DNA of 64,000 bases from Carex sylvatica (GCA_964058845.1 CAXKVR010000078.1:124001-188000); one strand, 5' to 3'; shown: positions 32,641 to 45,304, counted from the first letter of the stretch. The notes: generated by a model not told the origin, from the letters alone. Translations and numbers: made by a program.

Positions 32641-33509
32641 TATTAATTTTTTAATGGACACGTATTCTTGATATTTTTGTAATAAAACCATTTATTTAAT
32701 GGACATGCATGTATTCTTACCGCACAGTGAGACTTGCTACTTTACGGCTTCAGATTAATTCAAACATAGTGCCTATTCGGGGTATCCAGTATTATTTGTT
32801 CATTGAGATTCGTACAAATTTAAAGAACGGTCATAATCATCTCACTATTTAGAATAATACCTCTATAGTAAATTAGTAATACAGAGGATACAAATTCTTA
32901 TTAAAAGCCACCAATATTGCAAAGCAGGCTCTCTAGATGAAATCATTTCTGAAACAATATGTCAAGATTGACATAAGGGGTGGAACTTTTTTTTTTTTTT
33001 TTGATAAAAGACTGAAATAAAATACACAATATCTAATTAGTGAATTTGAACTCAAATTTTCACAATTATAAAGAGAAGCTCTAACTACTAAATTATAAGT
33101 AAATATTAGATATTTAAAAAAAAGTTGGACTATATAAAAATAAAATATTAATTAAATTTCAATATACATAATTATATTATAGGTACATATTTGCCATTTT
33201 TAGATATAATTTATTATATTGTAAATGTAAATAATTTATAAACTTTTCCTAGTGATTGAAGAAGCATAGTAACACAGATATCCTAAATTTTGTTCAAATA
33301 TTTTACCAAAATCTTTCTATAAATGCATTGTCAGTTTGTGGTCGGATTAAAAAGCCAAAGCAACAACATTCATTAAATGACTTTTCTTCTCTGAGATATA
33401 TGAATAATTTAATTTCAGTTTATAATAATTTTGATATTTTGAAATAATATATAAGAAAATTCCACCTTTGATAAAAGATTTGGGAGTAGGTTTGATGGGC
33501 TTCAACATT
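32641..33509. other. Intergenic with a SINE-like relic
   Basis: About 32765-32830 is a fragment of MITE family G (GTGCCTATTCGGGGTATCCAG). At 32990-33115, on the minus strand, ATTTAGTAGTTAGAGC resembles box A and GAGTTCAAATTC resembles box B, with an A-rich 3' end, as in tRNA-derived plant SINEs. No gene. Confidence 0.45.
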
Positions 33510-33840
33510 GTCCGATTCACTTTAATATATGTATGCTACGCTTTAATATCCGTGTATATCCGCTTCAATTTTCGTACGAGCTTAAAGTGAATTGGATGAA
33601 CACCGTGCGATCCACTTTAAGATCCATACACTCCGCTTTAATATATGTGCACTTCCGCTTCAATTTTCGTACACATGATCTTAAACTGAATTGGAAGAAT
33701 GCCGTTCGATTCACTTTAAGATCTGTGCGCTTTGCTTTAATATTTGTACACATGGATCTTAAAGCGAGTTGTACTCCAACGCCGTCCGATCAACTTTAAA
33801 ATTCATATGCTTCACTTTAATATTCGTGTGCTTAATTTTC
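33510..33840. repeat. Degenerate tandem repeat array (~110-120 bp units)
   Basis: Three to four units share the order TCCRCTTTAAGATCYRTRYRC, CGCTTTAATAT..GTRYAC and CGCTTCAATTTTCGTAC, for example near 33541, 33610, 33650, 33710 and 33790. Units are diverged. The short frames on both strands here are shadows of the repetition. Confidence 0.6.
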
Positions 33841-34043
33841 ATACACATACATCAATCTCTTGATAAAAATGTATATAATCCAGGTCAATGCAAAGTTCCC
33901 TTTGCTAAAAATCTTGACCCCACGATAGTAGTAGTAGCTGGGAACCGAATCGTCTGTCCTCCTACGGACAGGAATTTCTTGTTCTCAGAGTCATTGTATG
34001 TGGATCCTCAATTCAAAAATGAACAGTGACCGACTCTTTTTAA

Positions 34044-34202
34044 GGCTCTGTTCGGCTACACAGTGGAATTGGAAATGGGTACAGAAATGCAAATATTTTG
34101 AACTGAAAATTACTGTTTATGTGGGAAAAAAAAAATTTAGTCCGAATGAATTTTTATTTTTCCACGTAAACAGTGATTTTCGGGAAGCAGCCGAACAGAG
34201 CC
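34044..34202. mobile_element. 159-bp Tourist-like (PIF/Harbinger) MITE upstream of the MATE gene
   Basis: Perfect inverted ends GGCTCTGTTCGGCT and AGCCGAACAGAGCC, flanked by the 3-bp TSD TAA (34041-34043 and 34203-34205). The GGCTCTGTTCGG terminus with a TAA target is typical of Tourist elements. It lies about 320 bp before the MATE start codon. Confidence 0.85.
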
Positions 34203-34364
34203 TAATAGTGACTGGTTCCACGCGCAGTGACTGAGGGAGTAGAAAATTCCTGCAGGGGCAGACGATTTTGTTTCTAGTACCTGTACTGAAAAATCTTTTC
34301 TTCTGTTCCCTGTACTTTTTATATTCAATATCATTAGAATATAAGGTGGCAAGTGCAAAAATGA

Positions 34365-34376
34365 CCCTATATATAG
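34365..34376 (+). promoter_or_regulatory. Candidate TATA box of the MATE gene
   Basis: CCCTATATATAG lies about 150 bp before the ATG and is followed by a CT-rich leader (CTCACCTCTCTCTCC). Position and context fit a plant core promoter. Confidence 0.55.
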
Positions 34377-34524
34377 ACCCCTATAGCCTTTTGCTTTTTA
34401 CTGTGCTCTCACCTCTCTCTCCACCGTTTACAAGGCAGGCATAGCATAGCATCTGTCCATTACACAAAGGAAAGAAAGCTTCTGTCTCTCTCCAAACCCT
34501 CTCTCTCGATCTCTCTCGACAACA

Positions 34525-37500
34525 ATGGCCATTTCAACAAAGACCAACAAAACTATGGTAAAAGGAGGAGGAGATGATGAAGAATTAGACTCTGATTTTT
34601 ACAATTTTGCCAGCAAGTCCAGTAAAAAGTTCGTCGACCCAGTAGTGCTAACGGAGCTCGGCGAGTTATGGTCCATGGCTGCGCCGATTACGCTCATGAA
34701 CTGTGTTGTGTTTCTTCGTGCCATGGTTTCGGTTCTCTTCTTAGGTCGCCTTGGACCGCTCGCTCTGGCAGGTGGGTCCCACTCTCAAAAAAAGAAAAAA
34801 GCTGTTGTTTGGTACAGACGAAACTTTGATTGAACAGCTGGTTATGGTTGTATAGGAAGCGAACTTGAAATTTTGGGTAAAGATTTTAACTGAGCGTTTT
34901 GGCTTCACGTAGCGCACAAACCATATGTAGCTCTATATTATTCTATAGTCCGTGCGCTGCAAGAAGCCAAAAGTGCTCTGTTAAAATACTTACCCAATGA
35001 GCAGTATATGTAACTTGTTTACTTTAGAAACAATATATTACCTTGTAAAGAAAAACCCTGTTTTGATGCTTCTTACTTGGGGGAGTAAAGATGTTAACAG
35101 GGTAATTTTGTCTTCAGACAGCACAGAGATCATATGCAGTGCTGTTATGATTTTATTACCTTGTAAAGAAAAATCCTGTTTTGATACTTCATGCTTGGGA
35201 AACAATATATTACCTTGTAAAGAAAAACCCTGTTTTGATGCTTCTTACTTGGGGGAGTAAAGATGTTAACAGAGTAATTTTGTCTTCATGCAGCGCAGAT
35301 ATCATATCCAGTGCTGTTATGATTTTATTACCTTGTAAATAAAAACCCTGTTTTGATACTTATACTCGGGGGAGTAAAGATGTTAACAGAGCAATTTTGT
35401 CTTCAGGCAGCGCAGAGATCATATGCAGTGCCATTATGATTTTATTGTCCGTGCGTTGCATGAAGCCAAAAGTGCTCTGTTAAAATCTTTACCCTTGGGC
35501 TTGATTCAACGTGGTCTAATTTTTTTTTCTTTTTTGGTTTTATCCTTTAAAGATCCAATTATTGCATCATGTTCAAATTGATTAAGACTTCCTTTTTTTA
35601 GTATCTCCATTGGCTAAACACAATGTTTTACTTGGTACAATTAGTAATAATTAACCTTGACAGTAAGTGGTTAAAGAATATCTATAGTTAGCTTTCTGTG
35701 TTAGTGGTAACCAAATTACCTTCTTCGACTGACAGGTGGGGCCCTCTCAATAGGATTTACCAACATAACCGGCTATTCAGTTCTTTTCGGGCTCGCGTCA
35801 GGTCTTGAGCCTCTCTGCTCTCAAGCTTACGGCTCAGGCAACTACGAAATGCTTTCTCTCTCCCTCCAAAGAGCATTTCTTTTACTCTTCCTTGCTGCTG
35901 TGCCGATTTCCATTCTCTGGCTGAATCTGGGCCCCATCATGGTGGGCCTTGGCCAAGACCTAGAAATCACTGCCACTGCTGCATCTTTTTGTTTATACTC
36001 ACTACCTGATTTATTAACTTACATAGCGCTTCAACCCCTCCGGGTTTATCTGCGGTCCCAGGTACATTGAATTTGATACTACTCTGATCTTGTTAAATGA
36101 TTGGCTGAAAATATAATATTGGGTACTACTAGTACTATGGTAAAAATATGAGAAGGATTAAATAAGGTCTATATTATGTTGCTCAGGACTATGCTCTGTG
36201 TGCTTGAATTACTATCTTTAGATTAGAAAAATTAAAATGAAGAGAGTCCATGGTTTAATATTAAATTACCATCTTTCGAGGATTCACGCTCTTATGAATT
36301 AACAAAAATATATGTACCCCAATTATTGTACTTTGCTATACTTCTCAAAATTGACTTCCAGTTATTGCATCTCACCCCTACACTTTATCTATATTGCAAA
36401 AATCTTTTTACTGATTGGAAAATTTCCTTTTAGGGTGTTACTAAACCCATGGCAGCGTGCTCGGCAGCGGCAGTGGTACTCCATGTACCACTCAACTTCT
36501 TCCTAGTATTCGTGCTAGGTCTTGGCGTACCAGGCGTTGCAATTGCATCAGCTCTGACAAACTTTAACATGCTAATGTTTTTACTAATCTACTTGTGGTG
36601 GACTGGTACGTGTAAGCTGACTTGGTGTGGATGGGCTTCCCCTGCAACAGTGGCTAGTGGGGTCGCTCCACTTGTCAAACTAGCCGTGCCAAGCTGTCTC
36701 AGTGTATGTTTGGAATGGTGGTGGTACGAGATCATGACGGTATTAGCTGGATACCTCCCTGATCCCACCACTTCTGTGGGGGCTGCAGCAGTGCTCATAC
36801 AAACCACTAGTTTAATGTACACCGTGCCTATGGCATTAGCTGCATGCGTCTCTACCAGAGTAAGTTCAATTAATTACTATAAATATTCGAGAACTTTCAA
36901 TAACTATAGAACAACTCATTGTTGGTGGGGTCGGTTTTCGACGAGTAGGGAATTTCTTAGGTGGTCCTTGAACTTGATTAATTGTACGTTGTTGTACCAT
37001 ATTATGTTTTGCTATTTCATGTCTCATAAGCTTTTGGTAGTGATATTCAAGAGGATGCATTTACTGTATTCAAGAGGATGCATTTACTGTATGTACATCC
37101 AACAGTACATTATTGGTTCTGAATATTTTTACTTTGATGAGAGCAGGATGTGGTTTTTTATAACAAGGGGGGAATTCCTATGGTGGTCCATAAAAATTTA
37201 TCCAGTGTGTGCATTGTTACTGGACTACTGGTTTCTAATATTCAATGCTACCAAATGGTCAGCGTTTGTCTTTACCTGCATTCTTCAATGCAAACCTGAC
37301 AATATCTAAAAGAAAGCTGGAATTAGTGGTCCCCACTTGCCAGTGACAGATATTTGTACCTTTTTTAATATTAATTTTTCCAAAAGAAACTTTATATCCA
37401 TGGACCAGTATATGCTACACACTAATAACCATCCAAAAAATTAACTTGCTGAGTTACTGTCTTATGATATATTGAAATGAAATTGTAGGTTGGAAATGAG

Positions 37501-38022
37501 CTCGGGGCAGGGAAGCCGAGCCGGGCCCGCATGGCAGCTATGGTTGCCCTTGGATGTGCACTCGTGATTGGTGTCATCCATGTCATCTGGACCCTTGTAT
37601 TCCGTGAACAGTGGGTCCGGCTTTTCACGAACGATGCATCCATCGTCAGGTTGGCGTCAGCAGTGATGCCTCTAATGGGTTTATGCGAATTGGGAAATTG
37701 TCCTCAATCAACTGGTTGTGGAGTCTTACGTGGAACAGCTCGGCCGGCTGTCGGTGCAAGGATCAATTTGTTCTCTTTTTATTTAGTTGGTTTACCTGTA
37801 GCCGTTAGCCTGGCTTTTGGGGCCAATGTGGGCTTCTCGGGGCTGTGGTACGGGCTTTTCTCAGCCCAAGTTGCGTGTGTGGTTCTTATACTAATTGCGG
37901 TTTTAGTACGAACAGATTGGGAGTTGGAGGCATCAAGGGCTAGAAAACTTACAAATGTTGAGATTGCGGTAGTGAATGAGGAGATGAAGGGGCTTATGGG
38001 GGACACTAATACGGAAGTATAA
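34525..38022 (+). CDS. DTX: MATE efflux transporter (DETOXIFICATION family), four exons
   Basis: Exons 34525-34771, 35736-36061, 36434-36859 and 37489-38022, all with GT/AG borders and consistent phase, give 510 residues, normal for the family. MATE proteins have 12 membrane helices and export organic compounds or hormones by cation antiport at the plasma or vacuolar membrane. The hydrophilic N-terminus (to about residue 45) precedes the first helix ([12 protein letters not shown]). Motifs in order: GGALSIGF (83-90), [12 protein letters not shown] (107-118), RVYLRSQGVTKPM across exons 2-3, and [15 protein letters not shown] at the exon 3/4 border (about 328-342), the MATE signature. The sequence resembles the DTX48-54 clade, but I cannot assign the orthologue. 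The start ATG has good context (AACAATGGCC). No disabling change is seen; intron 1 carries a MITE-derived array. Confidence 0.93.
34874..35500. repeat. MITE family F with tandem internal array, in MATE intron 1
   Basis: GGGTAAAGATTTTAACTGAG at 34874 and the inverse at 34995 frame a 122-bp copy. From about 35028 the motif ACCTTGTAAAGAAAAACCCT, GTAAAGATGTTAACAG and CAGCGCAGAGATCATATGC recurs about three times with a spacing near 130-180 bp. The series ends with a right terminus (GCTCTGTTAAAATCTTTACC, about 35498). It reads as a MITE whose interior expanded in tandem. Confidence 0.7.
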
Positions 38023-38527
38023 CAAAAACCTTAGTTATAACGGGCTTTACAAAAGGTCAAGGAGGGGTATAATAGGGAATATGTAACGGTTTTTGTGATT
38101 CGCTGGGTTCGGTTTTGAACCGTTACAACTGAACAGGGGCCTCAACTTTTGGTTTAGTGGAGTTTATTTTTCCGAAAGGGAATTGAATAGGGGTATTTTG
38201 GGCATCTTTGGTACCTTTTCCTGTGCATCTCTTCAACTAGGCTAGTGACTCATAGAGGTTGTGGTGGTTTGAAAGAGACTACACAAAAATTTGATAAAAG
38301 AGAGTTTTTGTTGGTGGTTAATTTTTGTAACCTTTTCTTATAAAAAGGAGGAATTAACTTTGCTTTGGTGAAGTGTAAGATAATATTGTGAAGAAGACAT
38401 TGTTGTAGTTGCCTGGAGCTTTTATAAAGTTTTATTCACATATAAGTGGATATAAACAAATCTTACCTTTTGCACCCCTCTTTCTGAGAAATGTACCATA
38501 GATTTGGCAGAAATTTTTGTTTTTTTT
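38023..38527. other. Downstream flank of the MATE gene
   Basis: Presumed 3' UTR and terminator of the MATE gene; AATAAA-like and T-rich stretches occur, but no single polyadenylation site stands out. No other feature. Confidence 0.4.
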
Positions 38528-38668
38528 TGAGTAAAGGTTGGAGGTCAATCTACCCAATTATTTAATATCTTTGTAATACAATAAAGAATTTTTTTCATCT
38601 GGGTTTCAAATTTATTACTTCTCTAATGAAGACTGTGTATTTGTCACTAGACTAAAGATTAGTTCTTA
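38528..38668 (-). repeat. SINE-like relic
   Basis: On the minus strand GATTTAATCTTTAGTCTAGT-like start, a box-B-like GAAACCCAGATG and an A/T-rich tail resemble a tRNA-derived SINE. The same sequence series occurs at 40724-40875. Confidence 0.45.
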
Positions 38669-38989
38669 AATTTTTTTTTAAAATTTTTAGAAGTGCGTAA
38701 AATATTTTGTTGATAAAGAGAAAGAGAAATTCTTTTTTGATCTCACGGAAAGAACATAATTATTTGATTCAGTATATATAGGCGTTTTAAAGAGGTAAAA
38801 CTAATGATTCGATTTCTTTATGCATTATTGTAAGTCTCTTAGTTTGTTCACAATTTTTTTTTGAAATTTAAAGGACCCAAAATGTTACTTCAGTTCCTTT
38901 ACGCATTAATTGAAGTAGATTTTTCCTTTTTTTTCTTTGTGAAATATGTTTGTAGACCGTAAGTTTCCCTTTTGTACTAATGTTAATTG

Positions 38990-39416
38990 AGAGAGTTTTC
39001 AAATGTCTCTATTTTTTGTGTCTTCATTATATTTTTATTTTTTAAAATTTAAATAATTCAAAGTTTAAAACTTAAATATCAAAATAAAACCGTTAGATGT
39101 GATCTATGTTATTTTCTCTATGTGTCCACAAAAAATTATCACGTTTAATTTTTCTTTTATGTGAATCAATAAATTAAAAAAATCAACATTTAGAAATTAT
39201 CTACATTAGTATATATTTTTACAATCTCAAGATGACAATCAAAACAAAGTTGAAATACCATAATTTTTTACACGTGCATAGATAAAATGATGTAGTTCAT
39301 ATCCAATGGTTTTATTTTGAATTTTAAGATTTAAATTTTGAGTTATTAAAGTTTTTAAAAATGGAGATATGATGGAGGCACAAAAAATAGAGGCATTTGA
39401 ACCCTCCTCATGCTGA
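38990..39416. mobile_element. Palindromic MITE, family K
   Basis: Left GAGAGTTTTCAAATGTCTCT, right the inverse of GAGGAGGGTTCAAATGCCTC; both continue with ATTTTTTGTG. Inner arms CAAAATAAAACCGTTAGATG and inverse. A second copy lies at 43737-44125. Confidence 0.75.
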
Positions 39417-39439
39417 ATATACTGAAACAAAATGATAGG

Positions 39440-39850
39440 AGTAGAGATTCAATTACCACACATTTTGATACTATATGTTTATAAAGTTATTTTTGTAATT
39501 TCAAAGTTCAAACAGTCGATTCGAACTGTTCAACATGATCTCCATATTAAAATGTGTTTCGAGATCATTTTTTTTTTTGGAACTTTTTTTAGTATTTATT
39601 AAGAATAGTAATAAATTATTGTTTTCAGACAATTTCAGATCATTAAAAAATCACGATTTTTAAAAATTCTAAATAAATAGTAAACAATTTTAAAAAAAAT
39701 GTAAAATTTGGTCTCCAAGCACATTTTAATATGGAGATCATGTTGAATGGTTCAAATCGACTGTTTGAATTTTGAAATTACAAAAATAACTTATAAACAT
39801 ACGATGTCAAGATGTGTCACCATAAAATGATGTAATTTAATTTCTCCTCA
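39440..39850. mobile_element. Palindromic MITE, family B-like copy
   Basis: Left AGAGATTCAATTACC, right the inverse GATGTAATTTAATTTCTC. Arms: CAAACAGTCGATTCGAACTG and inverse, AACATGATCTCCATATTAAA and inverse. Confidence 0.75.
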
Positions 39851-41500
39851 AATTTCAGTTACTTTATATTTCATATTTTTTTTTGACTAAACTTGAAAAC
39901 TTGCACTAATACATAAAGAAACTGAATCATGACTAAAGGAAACGAATCAATTCAATTATTTCCATGGGATTTAATTTTTGTTTCCATTTATCTACTATTC
40001 AAAAAAATATCTAATATATTTATAAAAATAAAAAATCTGTAGATTTAGCTGCTGGATCTATTTATAATTTTATATAAACTATGAAGGTTAGTGCTACATA
40101 TAAAAATGTATGAGTGTGCTTCTACATGGATCCCCGCGTAGATAAGCACAACATATCGGTACTAGATTCTGGATGCAAAGTGCATACTTTGTAAAAGAAC
40201 CTTTATTTTGTGTCAATTTGGGGTTTTCATTTGTGTTCAACTTTCTGGGAGAATATTTCATGCTTCCTTTAATTTCACCTTTTTTGCATGGTGTCCGTTT
40301 TGCATTATATAAATTAATAAAATAAATTAAGCTTTATGCATGATAATTAATAAGTAGCTGTATTATTACATGTATATTGCTTTATAGCTTTATTTGTATT
40401 TCTTAACATTTGATATCTTTAAATTTAAAGTAAGATTGATATAAAGTATCTCATGAGAATTGTGATTTAATATATTTCTAGATCTATATTTAATGCAAAC
40501 TATTTATTTATGTTTATTAATAAAGTAAACTGAAATAAATACTCCTTTTCTTTTCATAATTAAGCATAGGAATTAAGGCACACCAATATACAATATTGCA
40601 CTAAAATTTTTTTGGTTATGGATACCATGTCATAGAAAGTAAGTAAATTTAAAAAATATGCAGCGCTAGAATTAATACAAGGATACTTCTAATATGCATC
40701 CAAATTCTAGTGGCATGTTTTTTTGAGTAAATGTTAGAGATTAAGCCACCCAACTATTTAATATCTTTATTAATATAATAAATAATTTCTTACATCCAGG
40801 TTTCAAACTCATGACTTCTCAAACAGAGACTATGTGCATGTCTTTGTTACTAGATCAAAACTAGTTCTTAGTTCTAGTGGCATGTTGACTAGATGTAGTC
40901 ATTTTTGTGGAATACTGATCTTATTCAAAACAAACTAAGAAAATTATTGCATAGATTATAGATACACTAATTATGAAAAAGAACAGCATAAACCGTTTGG
41001 ATTTAATATTTAAATTTTAAAATTTAAATACTAAAGAGAATTATGATATTTTATCACACTAAATTTTTGTAGTATTGGAGCTCTTACATCCATGACAATA
41101 ATAAAAAAAAAAAAAAAATCTTACAACAGTTATTTTATATTAAAAGAAACATATTGCAAGTGGGAATTGTGAAATTCTAATTAAAGCCCTTCTACATATA
41201 TAGATTTACAGCCAGTACACATCTTAGTATCTTACTCTACCCAATGCACCTCAGTATAATTAAGGTAATAATGAATGTTACTTTGTTTATGCATGAATAA
41301 TTTTCCAAAAAGGAAAAATGAAATGTAGAGGCAATTAACTAATTATTTGATCATCTCTTTCATCTTGATTCTTATCATTCCATCCTAAGGATATTTTTAC
41401 ATATTTGCCATATTTTGATTTGACACTATGTTTAAGAAAAAAATTAGGATCCTGATTATTGTTTCCCCACTCTCATCTTCTTATTATCCTCCTAATTTTA
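39851..41500. other. Intergenic with one SINE-like relic
   Basis: No gene is recognised. At 40724-40875 the minus strand shows a tRNA-like box A (TTTTGATCTAGTAACAAAG), a box B (GAGTTTGAAACCTGG) and an A-rich end, and it matches 38528-38668. The rest is AT-rich without structure I can name. Confidence 0.4.
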
Positions 41501-41504
41501 TTTG

Positions 41505-42030
41505 TTCAACCTCGTCCACATTTCTCACGATCTATAAAAAATTTTGCGAATCTAAAATCACGAACGTCTTCTACGCAATTTTATCTTTCAAATGAGATCC
41601 ATGATGACATACTTTCGAGCTCGTCGACACACAAGTATTTATACCTCGTCATTTAAGTATTTATACCTAGTATTTTTCACATATGATACTGCTGACATTT
41701 AAAAGTATTAATATCAAGTATTACAAGTATTTATACTTATGCACTGAAATATTTATACCTATGTGATCAACTATTTTTGTTAGAGAAAGATTGATGCATG
41801 GACGATTGGAGAATGTTGATGCGGAGATGCGAGGTCCACGATTGAAGATAAATACTTACAAGTATAGGTATAAATACTTGCACAATGATGTATAAATACT
41901 TGTGTGACGATGAGCCCGAAAGTATGTCATCATGGATCTCATTTGAAAGATAAAACTGCGTAGAATACGTTCGTGATTTTAGATTCACAAAATTCCTCAT
42001 AGATTATGAGAAATGTAGATGACATTGAAA
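41505..42030. mobile_element. Foldback element with ~150-bp arms
   Basis: Left arm (about 41510-41660) and right arm (about 41880-42025) are inverses; TCAAATGAGATCCATGATGA and TCATCATGGATCTCATTTGA are a perfect pair. The middle is a series of AAGTATTTATACCT words. The short frames on the two strands encode nearly the same peptide because of the palindrome. Confidence 0.75.
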
Positions 42031-42325
42031 AAAAAAATTCACCTCTAAAAACGTGTATGATTATTCTCTCCATTTAGTTTGAGTGACCCCCATATAGTCA
42101 TATCAAGTTAGACATGCAATTATTAACATCTTAGTTAGCAAGTATTAATTTATTATTTTCCAAGTATTTATATCTATGAATTTAATTAAACTTGAAAGAC
42201 CACAATGTTTTGAATAAATTTAATTAAACTAGTTAGTTAAGTTAGCTTATGAAAGTTAAAATCTTTTTAAGAGATGGGGTATGATGTGGGGATTTAATTA
42301 AACTAGTTAGTTAAGTTAGCTTATG

Positions 42326-42905
42326 GATGGATCCAATTACACCCTTTTTTGGTGACACCGAATTACACTCTCTATTTTCAAAGTTTTCAAATTTCAAATA
42401 GTCGATCCAAACTGTTCAACATAATGGATATGTTAAAATGTGCTTTCAGATCAAATTTTATATTTTTTGAATTTTTTTTACTATTTATTAAGTATTTAAT
42501 AAAATCGCTATATTCAGACCATTGAATTTTTTGTACCCATCTTAATAAATAGTAAAAAAATTCATTAAAATTTAAAATTTAATTTGCAATCACATTTTAA
42601 TATATCCATCATATTGAACGGTTTGGATCGATTGTTTGGACTTTGTAAACATAGGGTGTAATCCGGTGTCACCAAAAAAGATGTAATTGGATCCAATTAC
42701 ATCCTTTTTTAGTGACACCGAATTATACTCTCTATTTTCAAAGTTTTTAAATTCCAAACAGTCGATCCAAACCGTTCAATATAATGGATATGTTAAAATG
42801 TGCTTTCAGATCAAATTTTATATTTTTTAGAATTTTTTACTATTTATTAAGTATTTAACAAAATCGCTATATTTAGACCATTGAATTTTTGTATCCATCT
42901 TATTC
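42326..42905. mobile_element. Palindromic MITE, family B: one full copy plus an abutting half copy
   Basis: Full copy 42326-42690: GGATCCAATTACACCCTTTT at left and its inverse (GATGTAATTGGATCC) at right. A second copy begins at once (ATCCAATTACATCCTTTTTT, 42690) and stops at its midpoint (TTTTTGTATCCATCTTATTC). The two left halves are nearly identical. Confidence 0.8.
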
Positions 42906-43736
42906 AAAAAATTACAGTTGTATTGTTTATATTTGCGATGCATAAATATGCATTGGTTGCTTAATGTGATGTCAGAAACATTTAGTGTTTATATTTGCAA
43001 GTAAGTGAGTCATATATTCATGTGCAAATGAAGGATGTGATAATAAAGTAGCTCCTTAGGGTCCAAAACAAAAGAAAGAATTGGATTTTGGACAAATTTT
43101 ATTTAAAAAAGGCCAAAATTGTCCGAATTGCGTCGAGTTTCGTGTAAATTAATTTAAACAATTATATAAATCTAAATCATCTGCGCAAATTTTAACATAA
43201 ATAAGACGGTTTTAGATCCAATTTTGAATAAGACTTGATGCAAAGTGATAAAAATCTCACCCCAAAAATAATTAGTTGTTATAAAACAGAGCAATAGCAT
43301 GCAATCTAAATGGGCACTGAGCATTAGCCACAGAAAATTGATAAGAACACAACTAAGATTTAAAGACAAATACTTACAATTACTTTGTTTTTGTCTGGAC
43401 AACAATACAGCAATGGAAGATTTAAAGGGAAATTTGGTCTCTCATTTCACCTACAAAACAAGGAACAAGTCGTTTGCTTACTTTTTTTTTTTTCTACATA
43501 TAACTAATATACTCGTAGTGCATGCATGTTTGGATGATGACTGTAAATAAATAGAAGAAATGTCATTATCTTTTGTCATCATGGATCACTGATTGTTTGA
43601 TAGTGCCTCTTTTGGAAGTTTTTCATTTGGTAATGTAAAATGAGAAAGTGATAGAAAAACAGAGACGTGATTTTTTTTTATTAAGTTGTAAAATATAATA
43701 ATATCTTAATTTTAAATAAACATGGGATCACTTTGA
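42906..43736. other. Intergenic, no gene recognised
   Basis: Overlapping short frames on both strands at 43172-43550 show no family resemblance. Nothing else supportable. Confidence 0.4.
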
Positions 43737-44125
43737 AGAGGATGGTCCATATGCCTTCATTTTTTTGTCTAAAATTTTTAAACTTTAATAACTCAAAATT
43801 CAAAACTTAAAAGTCAAAATAAAACCGTTAGATATAATTTATGCACGTGTAAAAATTATGATATTTCAATTTTGTTGTGTTTTTCATCAAGAGCTTGTAA
43901 AAATGTAATGATGTAGATAATTTCTAAACGTTCATTTTTCAACTTATTGGTTCACATATAAATAAAATTGAAATGTCATAATTTTTTATGAGTACGTAGT
44001 GAAAATTAGATCACATCTAACAGTTTTAATTTGATGTTTATGCTTTAATTTTTGAGTTATTAACGCTATAAAAATGAAGGCATGGTGGAGACACAAAAAT
44101 AAAGGCATTGAACTATTCTCCACTT
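43737..44125. mobile_element. Palindromic MITE, family K copy 2
   Basis: The arms contain TCAAAATAAAACCGTTAGAT and the reversed ATCTAACAGTTTTAATTTGA, with CATATGCCTTCATTTTTTTG at left and the inverse of TCAATGCCTTTATTTTTGTG at right. A fragment of the same family occurs at about 44985-45080. Confidence 0.7.
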
Positions 44126-45304
44126 TAAATAATATTCATAAGTAATTATCTATTTGAGTTTGGAACTAGCAAATTTCAATAGTAATTTATGAACAAAAGA
44201 AATCATTAGGAATTTAAAAAATAATATTTAATTTAATGACAAATACAATACTGTGTGGAAGGTCAAAATGTTTGAAATCCGACTGAATGATCCCTTGTGA
44301 ATTTTTAAAGTTGGAAATTTTGCTCATCAATATCTCTAGTTAGGTGACTTTGCACAAATATTTATCTTAAAAATAAAATCTTTACTAATAAAAAAAGTTA
44401 TAATCTTGTAAATCATATTACAACATATATATGAATGTTTCTCACAAATCATAACATAACAAGTTACGCTTCATTTGCCACAAAATTAAATGATGTAAGA
44501 GAGATGACAAGGAAACCATTTTGAACCTATGCAAAACCCCATTTAGTTTTAAATTGGAGTTTAATTAACCTCAACCAGCTCATGATAATGACATTTAATT
44601 GAGAGTTGGTAATTTATATGTCATTGGTGCGCTTAGAATGAGAAGTGCTTTCTTTCAAGCAATTATTTTATATGGTTCATAAATGGTAATCATGACAAAA
44701 TTTCCCTTAAAATGTGTGGTCCGATGAATCATGCTACCAAGAAAAGAAATGCATGCACAATCAATCATTGTTCAGTTTATGTATTGCCAAGTTGTTAGGT
44801 AAATTAAAAGTATTTTTAATATATAAAGCAAAGCATAAGCATCTCATGCAATTATCTTAGCTTACTAAACAAATTATTTGTTAAGATCCTTTTTTTGGTG
44901 TGGCCAACCTTTTAATTAGCACAAAAGGTCACCCTGCTAGTTCATAATGCAAAATTTATAAATCAAATAAAAGATAAAACTGTTAATTAGATGCTGTCAA
45001 TATATATCATATTGATGGTATTCATTTTAACATTTAAGTTTTATATTTTAAATTATTAAAGTTTCATAAAAAAATTAGCCCAATTTTAAGTTGGATGCCA
45101 AAGCGGTGTATACAATTACATAGATCTGAAAACTATTTGACTTTAGTACACTTGGTTGTACATTAGCAAATAAGTAAAATTCTCAGAGATTTTCAGCACT
45201 ACAAAATGCAATATACTACATTTGTTTTTATGAATATCTGGAGCTGCTTATTCTGACCTTATCTTCCAAAATATTACATTCTTTTAAGATAAAACCTCAT
45301 ATTT
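44126..45304. other. Intergenic, no gene recognised
   Basis: AT-rich DNA; only the family K fragment near 44985-45080 is recognisable. Confidence 0.4.

Noticed and set aside
33533..33799. Opposing frames upstream of the MATE gene
   Set aside because: They arise from the degenerate tandem array; the peptides mirror the repeat period and match no family.
34873..34997. 9-bp TSD for the compact family F MITE
   Set aside because: The flanks (TGAAATTTT and AATGAGCAG) do not match, so its superfamily stays unassigned.
36449..37309. 286-residue frame as a separate protein
   Set aside because: It is MATE exon 3 read through its donor into intron 3; the family motif STRVGNELG is restored only by splicing to 37489.
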